This document shows positions 20,101-28,688 of a stretch of 29,334 bases of DNA, one piece after another (within the stretch, counting starts at the first letter, position 1; each line of letters starts with the position of its first letter). The DNA is from Sphacelaria rigidula (lineage: Eukaryota; Phaeophyceae; Sphacelariales). Location: positions 1-29,334 of the forward strand of contig CAXNAA020000083.1 in assembly GCA_964200075.2 (NCBI GenBank). Reading direction: 5' to 3'. The position numbers and the translations under genes are program-made. A model generated the notes under the pieces. The model did not search any database. It was not told the origin of the DNA and was given only the letters and a program-made list of their open reading frames with translations.

Positions 20101-22877
20101 TTTTTGTGTTTTGCTTTTGTTTTTCGAGACGTAGCACCGTTCCTACTCCTGATATCGACACCTCCAACATTCTGGCGCTCATTACTTTCCTTCCGTAACT
20201 CATTACGTTTCTTCCATACATTACTCAAACGCAGGGGGCAGAAGACACGACCGCGAATGAACGAATAAATTAGCTTGTGTCTATCGGACCAATTTTTCCA
20301 TCCAGTAGCGACCAAGCACTCTGTCATAAGCGGGCAGTTACTAAACCATTCTGAGGGATCATCTGTGAAAGATTTGCCCCCGCTTCGTTACCTGGAATAT
20401 TCGAATGGCTCAATATTTGGATGAAGGTCGGTTTTGAGAAAGGTGAACAATCCAAGCATGGTGCAAGGGCGCCGTGCGGTTTCACCGCAGTCTCAGCTGA
20501 AGGGGTGCTCTTTTTCGTGTCTCGCCAACGCACACTCGTCCTGTTGAGGGTGGTGCGCAACATACCAACACAACACCAACATCAATACTCGTAAACCTCT
20601 ATTGCTATTGCGGCGTATATTGCCTGCTGTCGAGGTTGTGATACCCCCCTCCCCCCCATTTTCATTACGGCTCAACACTCTCAAGGAATCAACAAATGTT
20701 TGCCTCGCCGGCTGCCTAGCAATTCATTATCGAGGGTTGAAACAGCCCTCCCGTAGCCCGTCGACGTCCACTGCCATTTTTGTCAAGGTTTGGTCTCTGC
20801 GTGTTTCACGATGGGAAGCAGTATAAAACACGCGTACTGTAGTACCGCCGGGGTTCGAAACTATTGCTCCGGCTGAACTGGCCGAGGATGTGTGGGTTTC
20901 ACCATCGCGCATGTACTGTTGATCACTGCCGGATTATTCTGGATAGTACCCAGATCATTGATGAAGTGGCGTTGCCACGAGACAACCTAGCATGACATGC
21001 GGTCGTGGTGAGTTGTAATCGGGCGACGGGAAGACACAAAACTGCACCCCCTTGTTGTCCCCCGGACTTTGTGAACCCAGGATGTCGCCCACGCAAAGTA
21101 ATGTTATCTAGACTTCTATCCTGGGGGCGTTTGGTGCTGACGACCCCCTTCCTTCTGTCGCTTGATGGGATCGACTACTAATTCGAGGAAGCAAACGTTG
21201 CTTTTGTAGGAGTTGGTGGACGCGCGCCCCACATGCCCGCCCCTGTCTTTTACTCGTACGTTGTGGCGACTTGAAAATGTGGCTACGTTGTAAGCTGTGC
21301 CATGTATAATCACCTTTATCGTTTAAGGATGTGAGACTGGCAATGCTCTCGAGGTGAGATCGAAATGGGCATTGTTTCAAGCTACCCAGTCAGTGCAAGA
21401 TTCCTCATGCTTGTCGATCAGAGCTTAGATTCGTCCCCGTGCGTTCCTTAATGTCCAAGTGAGCCTCAGCATGCTTCCGTTTTATGCGACTGTATCGCCA
21501 GTCTGGAGGCGGCCCCCATGTTGAACAGGGGAAAGTTAAAAACGTATAGGAACGACTCTGAGTTCGCATACAGTATCGCGGGGGGTGAAGGTTGATAAGG
21601 CCGTGAAGTTGTGCGAGAACCTCATGGAAAGCTTGTGCGAAACACTTATGAGTCTCACATAGAAGTCTTGTATTGGTGTGCTCTCAACTCTGCGTACCTT
21701 GCCCTCGATCTAAGGTTTGTAATGGACCCTCCTCTCCCTTCCTGTTTTTGTTTGAACGACCAGGTACCGTCGGTCATCCACTGCTCTCGGGACGATTCGC
21801 TCAAAGCACCTTTCTATGGTGAGGTTCGGGAATATGTGTTGGTAACTGTCGGTCGTCGGTGCTGCAGTTTCGCTTTGAGTATCACGCACGTCACTGACAG
21901 CAGTGCTTTGTAGGACGAGCTAAGCACAGCAATCCAATTGTGGGAACAGAAGCCGATTTCTCACCTTTCAACATGGAATGACCTAACTTTTTCAGGTACT
22001 GCTGCTGACCTTCCTGGTGTTTTCATCGGTATCAGCAATCTTGTTCCAGATGTTCGCTTGCGATGACCTCGAAGACGGGAAGCGCTATCTCCGTGCAGAC
22101 TATCGAATAGAGTGCAACTCCGCGAGACACAAAGCTTTTGAGATCTACGCGGCCTTCATGATTCTCGTGTATCCCGTTGGGATTCCGCTATTTTATGCCG
22201 TGCTTCTGTTCATCCATAGCGATGTGTTGCGGAACGACAGCGCCCGCGAGGAGAATATACTGGTGCGACCGACGGCCGACCTTTGGGACGCTTACAAGCC
22301 CGATCGGTTTTATTTCGAAGTAGTCGAATGCAGTCGACGGCTCCTGTTGGCAGGAATAGCCGTGTTTATATACCCAGGTACCGCCGCTCAAGTTGCGATA
22401 ACTCTCATGATCGCGGTTTTCTACCTCGCCCTCTTCGAGGCGCTCTCCCCGTATGAGTCAAAGTGGGACGTCTGGTTGGCACGAACCGGCCACGTTGTCG
22501 TGTTCACGAGCATGTTTTTAGCTCTGTTACTCAAAGTAGATGTGTCCACCGAGGATGTTGGGAGTCAGAAGGTGTTCGAGGTTATTCTCGTTACCACCCA
22601 CGCATGTATGGTTTTTTCAGTAGTGTTGGAGGCAGGAATTGCGGCGTGGTATTCTCACCCGCTGACTGAACTTGAAGAGTCGCAAGGTAATACCAGGAAG
22701 AGTGATTCTAGCCGTGTCTGGGGCGGTGGTCATTGGAGAGACGGGTGCGTGGGGTTTGCCCAAGGCGTGCGTGTTCACAGTGATGATGAGGAGGGTGAAG
22801 CGGAGGAGCGACGACAGGCCGCTGTCGCTCTTGGTGTGGGCTGTGGATTGTCAGATATAGAGCTCTTCGGAGTCTGA
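11950..22877 (+). CDS. Six-exon Pmp-repeat multi-pass membrane protein
   Basis: The proposed join is 11950-14193, 15024-15306, 18930-19186, 19834-20039, 21764-21818 and 21996-22877. It sums to 3927 nt, giving 1308 residues plus TGA, with every phase matching. The ATG at 11950 is the first Met of the open frame, and residues 7-18 are mildly hydrophobic (weak signal or anchor). Residues 190-700 carry about 18 repeats of the type FxxNxAxxxGGAxxV, like the chlamydial polymorphic outer membrane protein repeat, expected to form a right-handed parallel beta-helix. Residues 749-865 are Cys-rich, with GYEGPYCSVCSDGYAG across the exon 2/3 junction. Likely membrane spans are about 869-892, 973-994, 1016-1035, 1062-1088, 1131-1165 (perhaps two), 1180-1197 and 1207-1230. 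The tail is acidic. This suggests a plasma-membrane protein with a long extracellular adhesive or sensing head and a channel- or receptor-like C-terminus. The function is inferred; no ligand or ion selectivity is visible. Confidence 0.85.
14194..15023 (+). other. Intron 1 (830 bp)
   Basis: It has a GTGAGT donor and a CTCCTGCAG acceptor. It carries a telomere-like tract at 14436-14453 (GGGTTAGGGTTAGGGTTT). Nothing else is recognised in it. Confidence 0.85.
14436..14453 (+). repeat. Interstitial telomere-like (GGGTTA)n
   Basis: Two perfect GGGTTA units followed by GGGTTT lie inside intron 1. The sequence matches the common eukaryotic TTAGGG telomere unit; the tract is short and may be chance or the relic of a break repair. 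Confidence 0.5.
15024..15306 (+). CDS. Exon 2: Cys-rich segment
   Basis: This exon encodes residues 749-842 plus the first base of codon 843. It starts MGQLYDTVCEGCATECQDC. Cysteines are spaced as in the ephrin-receptor-like or EGF-like region that precedes the first membrane span in related proteins. The later words GYWRAS and LVLPCYNPDACDGGVTG also look like that family. It ends GGGCCAT|GTGAGT in phase 1, so the Tyr codon of YEGPY is split by the intron. Confidence 0.85.
15340..16770. repeat. Array of ATATTG / CAATATATATTG motifs, ~42-bp period
   Basis: The region is packed with ATATTG and the palindrome CAATATATATTG, or close variants, separated by non-repetitive spacers. In the best part (16401-16760), successive motifs fall near 16401, 16421, 16446, 16463, 16488, 16506, 16549, 16573, 16590, 16616, 16633 and 16657. 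Steps alternate between about 17 and 25, so the period is about 42 bp. The shorter spacer usually contains a CG (for example TTGGGGCGGCAAT, TTGAATCGTCAAT, TTACTCGGCCAAT, TTGTTCGGTCGAT); the longer spacer is variable. The pattern is looser before 16200 and mostly lost between 15470 and 15830. Pure AT runs occur at about 15599-15613, 15663-15680, 16173-16202 and 16340-16361. Confidence 0.75.
18297..18825 (+). repeat. Diverged direct duplication, ~322-bp offset
   Basis: The ordered words GGACCA, CAATAACACC, CTGATAAACGG, ACACCAACTTGGGC, TTTGAGC and ACTTTC occur from 18321 and again from 18643. The two copies are clearly related but well diverged. The second ends about 100 bp before exon 3. Confidence 0.7.
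18930..19186 (+). CDS. Exon 3: end of Cys-rich segment and first TM
   Basis: This exon encodes residues 843-928. It completes Tyr843 and continues CSVCSDGYAGSVGF and then CSSC, followed by a hydrophobic span at about 869-892 (VAAAAGIVILVAFIAFLC) and a basic, presumably cytosolic segment. It ends QILTQ|GTGTGA in phase 0. The ATG at 18905 that seems to open this frame lies before the acceptor and is not used in this model. Confidence 0.9.
19187..19833 (+). other. Intron 3 (647 bp)
   Basis: It has a GTGTGA donor and a CTCGTTGCAG acceptor. Short imperfect repeats of ATGCCGTAGTACCATCGT-like words occur at about 19425-19490. There is no gene inside. Confidence 0.8.
19834..20039 (+). CDS. Exon 4: second TM region
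   Basis: This exon encodes residues 929-996 plus two bases of codon 997. FSSVANVTYPGVYEKFL and VDMLNFDLSWVLS lead into a strong hydrophobic span at about 973-994, followed by ASRR. The run from QILTQ into FSSVANVTYPGVY across the exon 3/4 junction is what I expect of the stramenopile family. The exon ends CGCAG|GCGAGT, a GC donor in phase 2. The open frame continues into the intron and its poly-G, which is not part of the model. Confidence 0.85.
20040..21763 (+). other. Intron 4 (1724 bp), GC-AG type
   Basis: The donor is GCGAGT, a good match to the GC-AG subclass consensus, and the acceptor is GAACGACCAG. A run of 24 G at 20073-20096 followed by 9 T lies 33 bp after the donor. The word CAAACGCAGGGGG precedes it and recurs at about 20227-20239, suggesting a local duplication or insertion. 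Nothing else is recognised. Confidence 0.75.
20073..20105 (+). repeat. G24-T9 homopolymer tract
   Basis: Twenty-four consecutive G are followed by nine T. Tracts like this are length-unstable, can form G-quadruplexes and are prone to sequencing error, so the exact length is doubtful. Confidence 0.9.
21764..21818 (+). CDS. Exon 5: 55-nt microexon
   Basis: With the two bases carried from exon 4 it encodes residues 997-1015: RYRRSSTALGTIRSKHLSM. It then joins VLLLTFLVF of exon 6 in phase 0. The basic linker ending KHLSM just before a hydrophobic span fits the family. Flanking signals are CCAG before and GTGAGG after. No other junction I tried joins exon 4 to exon 6 in frame. Confidence 0.8.
21819..21995 (+). 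other. Intron 5 (177 bp)
   Basis: It has a GTGAGG donor and a CTAACTTTTTCAG acceptor with a good pyrimidine tract. The CTAAC just upstream is a plausible branch point. Confidence 0.8.
21996..22877 (+). CDS. Exon 6: C-terminal multi-TM domain
   Basis: This exon encodes residues 1016-1308 and the TGA stop. Hydrophobic spans lie at about 1016-1035, 1062-1088, 1131-1165 (one or two), 1180-1197 and 1207-1230. The loop between the first two holds ACDDLEDGKRYLRADYRIEC, a conserved-looking signature of this family. The last ~70 residues are polar, with an acidic stretch (HSDDEEGEAEERR), probably cytosolic. The reading frame is clean across all 882 nt. Confidence 0.9.
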   Translation, partial: VLLLTFLVFSSVSAILFQMFACDDLEDGKRYLRADYRIECNSARHKAFEIYAAFMILVYPVGIPLFYAVLLFIHSDVLRNDSAREENILVRPTADLWDAYKPDRFYFEVVECSRRLLLAGIAVFIYPGTAAQVAITLMIAVFYLALFEALSPYESKWDVWLARTGHVVVFTSMFLALLLKVDVSTEDVGSQKVFEVILVTTHACMVFSVVLEAGIAAWYSHPLTELEESQGNTRKSDSSRVWGGGHWRDGCVGFAQGVRVHSDDEEGEAEERRQAAVALGVGCGLSDIELFGV

Positions 22878-22880
22878 GAG

Positions 22881-22902
22881 GCGTAGACTCCGTTGTCTAC
22901 GC
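22881..22902 (+). promoter_or_regulatory. 3'-UTR hairpin just after the stop
   Basis: GCGTAGAC at 22881-22888 and GTCTACGC at 22895-22902 form a perfect 8-bp stem with a 6-base loop, starting 3 bases after the TGA. A third copy of GCGTAGAC is at 22931-22938. It may be a structured 3'-UTR element; any role is a guess. Confidence 0.4.
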
Positions 22903-23676
22903 TACAAGGAACTTTTCCGTCCATTACGCGGCGTAGACGTCCTGCGGGCTACTCTCTGCTAAACTAATACCTACCTGATTGTCCGGGAGTGACTGATTGT
23001 CGATCGAGCATCGTTTTTTTACGTATTAGTGCCAACGTTTTTTAAAAATCCGAACCAATACGCTTGATTTTTGTTTTTTATCCCCGGCTGTAATTACAGG
23101 GTCTACGCAATGTTACCGGGAAGTTGACTCGTGCATTGTGTGCAATTTTCGTTTCCTGTGCCTCCAGCCTTGTGTTGCGTACTGGTGTAGTATCATGCAG
23201 TATTCTACAGTGTGTGGTATTGTGCTATAGCCAAATGATACCAAGTCGTAGGTTTCAGTATCATCGCATGCATTATTGGAGCAGTGGCAAGGGACAGGGG
23301 ATCCTGGATTGATGACCCTTATCTCTGTGGTCCCTTTCTGTTCAACTCTTGATATGGTCTGTAGAGCATCACTCCATGATAACAACAAGTGAGAAGAAAG
23401 GACTTGTCGAGCACGACGCCAGTGCTGCTGGAGGAGTCCCGGATTGTCCTCTTGTTCAGATCGTCTGGCAGAGGCTACAACATCTAGATATTATTCTTCC
23501 GGCACGCTGTTATACGAGTTTGGCTGAGAAAAAAGTGGGCTGCAGCTAAAAGTCAGTTTAGCCCGCAGACAGGAGGAGACCAACCTAAAGCGCACAGCAG
23601 TGGGGGACACTCCGTGAGCTGGAGGACGCACAAGTCAGGCAAGAGTCTCTCAGTGAAGTCTTGAATTATATTTGAC
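22903..23676. other. Stretch between the membrane-protein gene and the gag remnant
   Basis: No gene is seen. The 3' UTR and polyadenylation site of the upstream gene must lie in the first few hundred bases, but no AATAAA is evident. The left LTR and primer-binding site of the gag-containing element should also lie here if it were complete, but I could not identify either. Confidence 0.35.
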
Positions 23677-25349
23677 ATGGCTCAAGCGACGGCAGCGCCG
23701 TTGGTGTTGGGTGAGTCACTAGAACCGCCCAAGTATGGCGAAGTGTGGACAGAGGAGGCATCGCGCATGTTTTTCGCAGCGTATCTTGAAGACCTACAGC
23801 GTTTGAATCTCGCTTATTCTCAAGGAGTTGTGAGACATGAGACGATGAGCATTGGTCAACTTATCCCTATATACATTCATCGGTGTTTCGAATATATGTA
23901 CGAGGATCGTCGGCCTATGACCCCCAACGAGTAGCTAGATGCTGTGAAGCAGCATGCCGGGTACACCACAACTGGCGGCAAGCATGACACTGTGCGGGCT
24001 GCAGCAGACCTGCGTGCAGTTCTTATTATGCCACAAAGCAGTGGGAAATCTGTCCAGGACCGTGCGATGAAGGTCAGTTCAGCGATGGAAAGGTTTTTCT
24101 AAGAACACCTGACGGTGCAAGCCATATACCGTGCGGAGGACAGGAGTTGGTTACCAGGCCCGGTCGAGTCGGTTTCCATAGCTTTGGTGGACGGGATTTC
24201 GCCCCCTGAATTCAAGGTATATGTTAGAAATGTCCTGACGTGTGTTGACGACTGGAAAAAGAACCCGACGGTGGTGTTCGAAAGCATATTTGAAGCGGCC
24301 GACCAGTGGAAGTTCATTGAAGCACATAGCCCGCGCGATCCTGCAACAAGTGCAGGTGGGATGCACCGCAAACAGCAACAGCAACAGAAACAGCAGCCGT
24401 CTTCGCGAGCATCGTCCACTCGCGCGTGTTACAACTGCGGCGACACCGGACATAAGATCAACGACTGCCCAAAGCCTCGCGCTCAAGGCGCGGCACAGGG
24501 CAATGCGCGAGATTCATCAAGATCTCGGGGCGGTCGTCACGGTGGACGGGGCCGTGCCAACCAGGGACGCGGGCGCGGCGGGCGCGGTAGCAAGCAATCG
24601 GCGGCGGATGGTGGTCCCTCCACTGCTGTTTCTTCTACTACGTCATCAGGTGGTGACTCTGGATCTCATGGTTCGTCCGTAGCGGGGCGGACAGTGTACG
24701 TGGGAAATACAAATACTTCGATGGGGAGTGCTGGAGCGAATAGCTCGCAACCCCTCGGCCAGGCAGATCCGTGTCTTGTGCATTCCCTACTGCTGCGACG
24801 GCCATAACGGCGCTGTCTGCATATTCGGCGACTTCGTCTGTTTGGACCGACAATTCGCAGCTATCGATGTCAAGCGCTGGAGGGCAGCCCCGGCGTCAGG
24901 TGACTTTCGGGACCGAACAGGGTTCTTCGGCGGGCGTGGTACCTGTCGATCGCAAGGCTGAATGCTTACGCGCAGATTTATCCGCGTCTGGCTCTGTACG
25001 TTCGTTTATGGCCCGCGTTATGCTGGATTCTGGGTCCGCGCTCACGTCCATCGGTGCGGGGTTGCTAGAACAGATGTCTTCGCAGCTTGGCGGCGCTCAG
25101 CTTCAAATTCCGTTCGAAAACGAACCGTAAACGGCACAGATTGCCACTGGTGCTCCCGTGACGGTTACACACAAAACGGTGCCGATTACTGTTAGCGTGC
25201 GTACGCCGTGGGGGGCTGTGCAGTTGCAGCCCATTACTTCCGCTGTCATGCCCGGTAGGGACAACGTGGCTCTATTTGGGATGGCGACGATGAAGGAGCT
25301 CGGGATTGATCTATACCTGCTGGCGTTGAAGAAGTACGCCCGCGTACTG
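23677..25349 (+). pseudogene. Decayed gag-protease of an LTR retrotransposon
   Basis: The gag frame opens at ATG 23677 (MAQATAAPLVLGESLEPPK) and keeps the same frame through a TAG at 23932-23934 and a TAA at 24100-24102, to 24807. At 24427-24468 it encodes a CCHC zinc knuckle, CYNCGDTGHKINDC, preceded by a poly-Gln stretch and followed by RG-rich sequence: a nucleocapsid-like RNA-binding region. A second frame, offset by -1, runs from about 24771 to 25352 with a TAA at 25128-25130. It contains MLDSGSALTSIG with the catalytic Asp at 25026-25028, an aspartic protease flap region and LFGMATMKELGIDLY. The -1 offset is the classic gag-pol arrangement, though decay cannot be excluded. Ty3/gypsy-type is my best guess from the CCHC-DSG order. 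Coding sequence stops exactly where the LTR of another element begins at 25350. Confidence 0.75.
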
Positions 25350-25884
25350 TAATTGAATGCACGTAAATCCAGGCACTCCGGGAGGACCTCCACGATGGCG
25401 CAGAGGGGGTCAATCGGGTAGAAGCCCGTAGGCAGAATCCTTGATGTATATTTATTCATTGATGCATATTATATAATGACGAACTGGAACAGACGGGAAC
25501 GAACTGGGACGAACACAACAACAACTGAATACTGTGGGGAAACCCAACCGCGCGAATCGGCAAAACTCATCTCCTTTCCCAGCCATCAATCACACGAGCG
25601 CAACATAACCACACATCCTATAATTACGTCAAACACCATAATCTTACATGGACACACAAAGTACCATAATCGCGGTTGTTGCTACACACCACAAGCCACC
25701 GCGCCTACACCAGGAATTATCATGTGTCACATTAGAGATATTCTCATTTTTCACCCAATTTAACCGTCGCAAACAGTACCCACACTTGACCGTTTATACC
25801 CGATCCTCATCCGAGGTACAAACATACTCCAGGCAAATCCAATCAACCATGTATATCATACTTGAGTGTGAGTATATTCGATTA
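25350..25884 (-). repeat. LTR (3' copy on the minus strand)
   Basis: It is 535 bp long and about 95% alike to the copy at 28481-29051 by eye, apart from the (ACA)n length. The same minus-strand open frame begins MNKYTSRILPTGFYP in both. It abuts the truncated gag-protease coding sequence. Confidence 0.85.
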
Positions 25885-27790
25885 GCCCCCCTACTCTCGG
25901 CTCAAGTAATGAAAATTCATACTGGATATCAAGTGCCTCATTCTCGGAACGGATAATACTATTGTACGTTCGTCAAACATGAATCCAACAGTAAGAACTG
26001 AAAATAAAAATTCAATCCCGTGAGAAAAATAATCCTCTCCAACTACACACATACTTCGCAAACTTTTATACTTTAGCAATCGAAAAAATCAAATCCTGAA
26101 TATCTTCATTTCTTCGCCATTCTTCGATGCTTCGTTCCAAAAATCACTTCCATCAGCCAGTATGCCAGATAGAAAAACTCAATCTCGGGATAGCAATCTC
26201 AATTATCACCAGTTCCCCAATTTTATTTGAATGAAAAATCATGAAGATCAATAAACAGTAGGCACTCTTTTTAAGCTCCTCAATTCCCATGATGACATTT
26301 AGACACAGACTCGATTCTCCATCACATCTGTCAAATTTATGTCGTAAGCATGGTAATCAGATGCTACTGTCTACGTGAAATTCGATTTTACCAATCGCCT
26401 GCAACACGATCTACATTAGCCATGTCCCTACACTTATCATACACTTGCATGGTAATCCTGCATTCATGCTGAAGCGAAAAATCATATCAGTGCTATTTAT
26501 TCCACCGCACACAAAACAATTCATCAATGGAAAAACGCGAAAATAAATCCTGCGAATTGAAAACTCGCAGTATCAGTAGGACTTGTACCGCCCGTGAGGT
26601 ACAAAAAGGAACTCAAATTCAAATCAAGTAAACTCAAACTAGAATATCAAAATACTAGAGGTACGCTCGAATACAAAAACCCGTACCATCTCTTACCTGT
26701 TATAACACAAGGAACACTAAAACTTGCTTCCGAAATCATCTCGGTATCCTCGAAAAAATCAAGACACACGTCATCTGAAAACACCGTCAGCCCCCCTGAT
26801 ATCGACCGTCTATCAACCGCCTAGAATAGTCAAAATAGTCGACATCAGTGGACACCTGCAAGCTTGAATCTAATTATTTTATAACGCGAAAAACATATCC
26901 TCGAAATCTCGTTCACTTCATATACCCTGGAATAGTCAGAGAAGAACAAACTCCCAGCACATTTGCTCATTTCACAGCAATTTGTACCGCGTATAGATTA
27001 TCATGGAGTTATTCCGGGCATAGCACCAAACTCCGTGAGCATTCAAACCTGTTGTACTCAGAATTAAGCGGTTGGCCAGTCCTATTCATCTCGAGTAACT
27101 ACCGTTCAATGCAAAATTCGTTCGTCACTCTGCCCAATAAACTCCCAAAATATCGAAACTCAGCGTCAAACTCTTCGGAATATTTCTCTTTCACACAAAT
27201 CAATCCCAGTATACCAAAATTCAAGTGCATGCAGAGAAATCAAGTTCATGATTACTCTGCATGAATAGAACAGCTACTACGAATCTACCAAAACAGATAT
27301 TACACTTTTTATCATTATCATACCCTGGGGAGAATAAAATATCTTTCACTCCGCACAACACTGCGGCCCCCCTTTTCTGACGGCGGCCCCCCTGCTCTGA
27401 TATCACGTGTTTCTTTCACGGGGTATTCCCTCCGGGTTCATAAAATATCAATCGCGGACGGATTATCAAATGTTTCGTTGCACCCTAGACGGACAACACT
27501 CGTGAGAGTATACTCATGGTGGAATTCACGCTGTAGATATCTGGCTCGAAATCCAAATCTGCAAGTCACAAACAATATAAAATGCTCAAAACAAACCGGT
27601 GTAGGTTACGAGATACCAAATGTCTCAACTAGTCGGAAAAAATGGGAATAGTTGTATCAACCTCCTTTTTCGATAGCCGGACGATAGAATCACTGCAATT
27701 GTGTGAAGGATCAAACTGGAAAATCACCTTCAAGCTGCGGTACTCAGTTGTGGGAATATAATCGAAACGATACGGAAAGGGATCATGACA
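25885..27790. other. AT-rich interior of the LTR element
   Basis: This stretch is clearly more AT-rich than the rest of the window and has many short A-rich words. There is no open frame with a recognisable motif on either strand. A short near-tandem duplication of CGGCCCCCCT occurs at about 27363-27393. This may be a spacer of a large retrotransposon derivative that has lost its pol genes. Confidence 0.5.
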
Positions 27791-28453
27791 TCAACCCCCC
27801 CCCCCCATGATTTCTTTCCCGACTGCAGAATAAGGGTGGTCCAACCCCCGGGGGTCTCTCGCGCTTTTCCAATCTTCGTCATCAGCGGAGAGATTTTGCG
27901 GCGTTCCGGGTGTGACCTGGTCGAACCCGTTGCCCTCGCTGCTTTGGCTGTGGTCCGTGTCTTCGTCGCCTCCGCTGCGGTCATCGTTGTTGTCGTCGTT
28001 TTTGTCGTCTTCGCTATCGTCGGCGTTGCTGCCGTTGTCTTTACCGTCATCGTTGTGGCCGTTGTCTTTATCGTCGTCGTGGCTGCCGTTGTTCTTGCTG
28101 CTGCTGGCTTCGATATCTGCGGAATTTTCTGAGAAGCATTCCAACTGTGGATCTCGGGCAGTGCTGGTCGAGAGGGGTACTCTCGGCCGCGGGGTCGTAG
28201 CCGACATTGCCTCTTGCGAAACCTGTCTTATCGGTTCACGGGTTGCCGCTGACGTTGCGCTATAGCACATGCACGTGAGACTACCCGGAATGTATTCCAT
28301 AACTGCAGAACCTCCTGTCGTTGAAAAGCCACTTGAAATTGGTATGAAAACCAACGCCTGCTTTAAGCCGGCCACTCGTCGTATAGGTACTCGAACCATC
28401 CTGACTTCCATACCCCATGATACCAATCCTCCAAGGGTTTGCACTCTGGACAC
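27791..28453 (-). CDS. Acidic, Asp/Asn/Ser-rich ORF in the LTR element
   Basis: This is a 220-codon open frame read in the inferred sense direction of the element, starting about 30 bp inside the 5' LTR. The first ~80 residues are mixed (VPIRRVAGLKQALVFIPIS). Residues ~115-185 are very acidic and polar, dominated by D, N, S and G. The end is GGGG, encoded by a run of 13 C on the + strand. No CCHC, protease or polymerase motif is visible. It could be a degenerate capsid-like gene, a linker from between integrase and reverse transcriptase, or low-complexity sequence open by composition. The 5' LTR copy also carries an overlapping frame continuing to 28363 (ending FEYLYDEWPA), so the original frame may be broken here. 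Confidence 0.35.
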   Translation of the reverse strand: MSRVQTLGGLVSWGMEVRMVRVPIRRVAGLKQALVFIPISSGFSTTGGSAVMEYIPGSLTCMCYSATSAATREPIRQVSQEAMSATTPRPRVPLSTSTARDPQLECFSENSADIEASSSKNNGSHDDDKDNGHNDDGKDNGSNADDSEDDKNDDNNDDRSGGDEDTDHSQSSEGNGFDQVTPGTPQNLSADDEDWKSARDPRGLDHPYSAVGKEIMGGGG

Positions 28454-28480
28454 GCTTCGATGATCGAAATTATGCTAGCA

Positions 28481-28657
28481 TAATTGAATGCACGTAAATT
28501 CAGGCACTCCGGGAGGTCCTCCACGATGGCGCAGAGAGGGTCATTCGGGTAGAAGCCCGTAGGCAGAATCCTTGATGTATATTTATTCATTGATGCATAT
28601 TATATATTATTGACGAACTGGAACACACTGGAACGAACTGGGACGAACACAACAACT

Positions 28658-28688
<31 letters not shown>

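Noticed and set aside
27912-28265. + strand open frames in the acidic-ORF region (Leu/Ser/Val-rich)
   Set aside because: They are the antisense of the Asp/Asn-rich repeats in the minus-strand frame.
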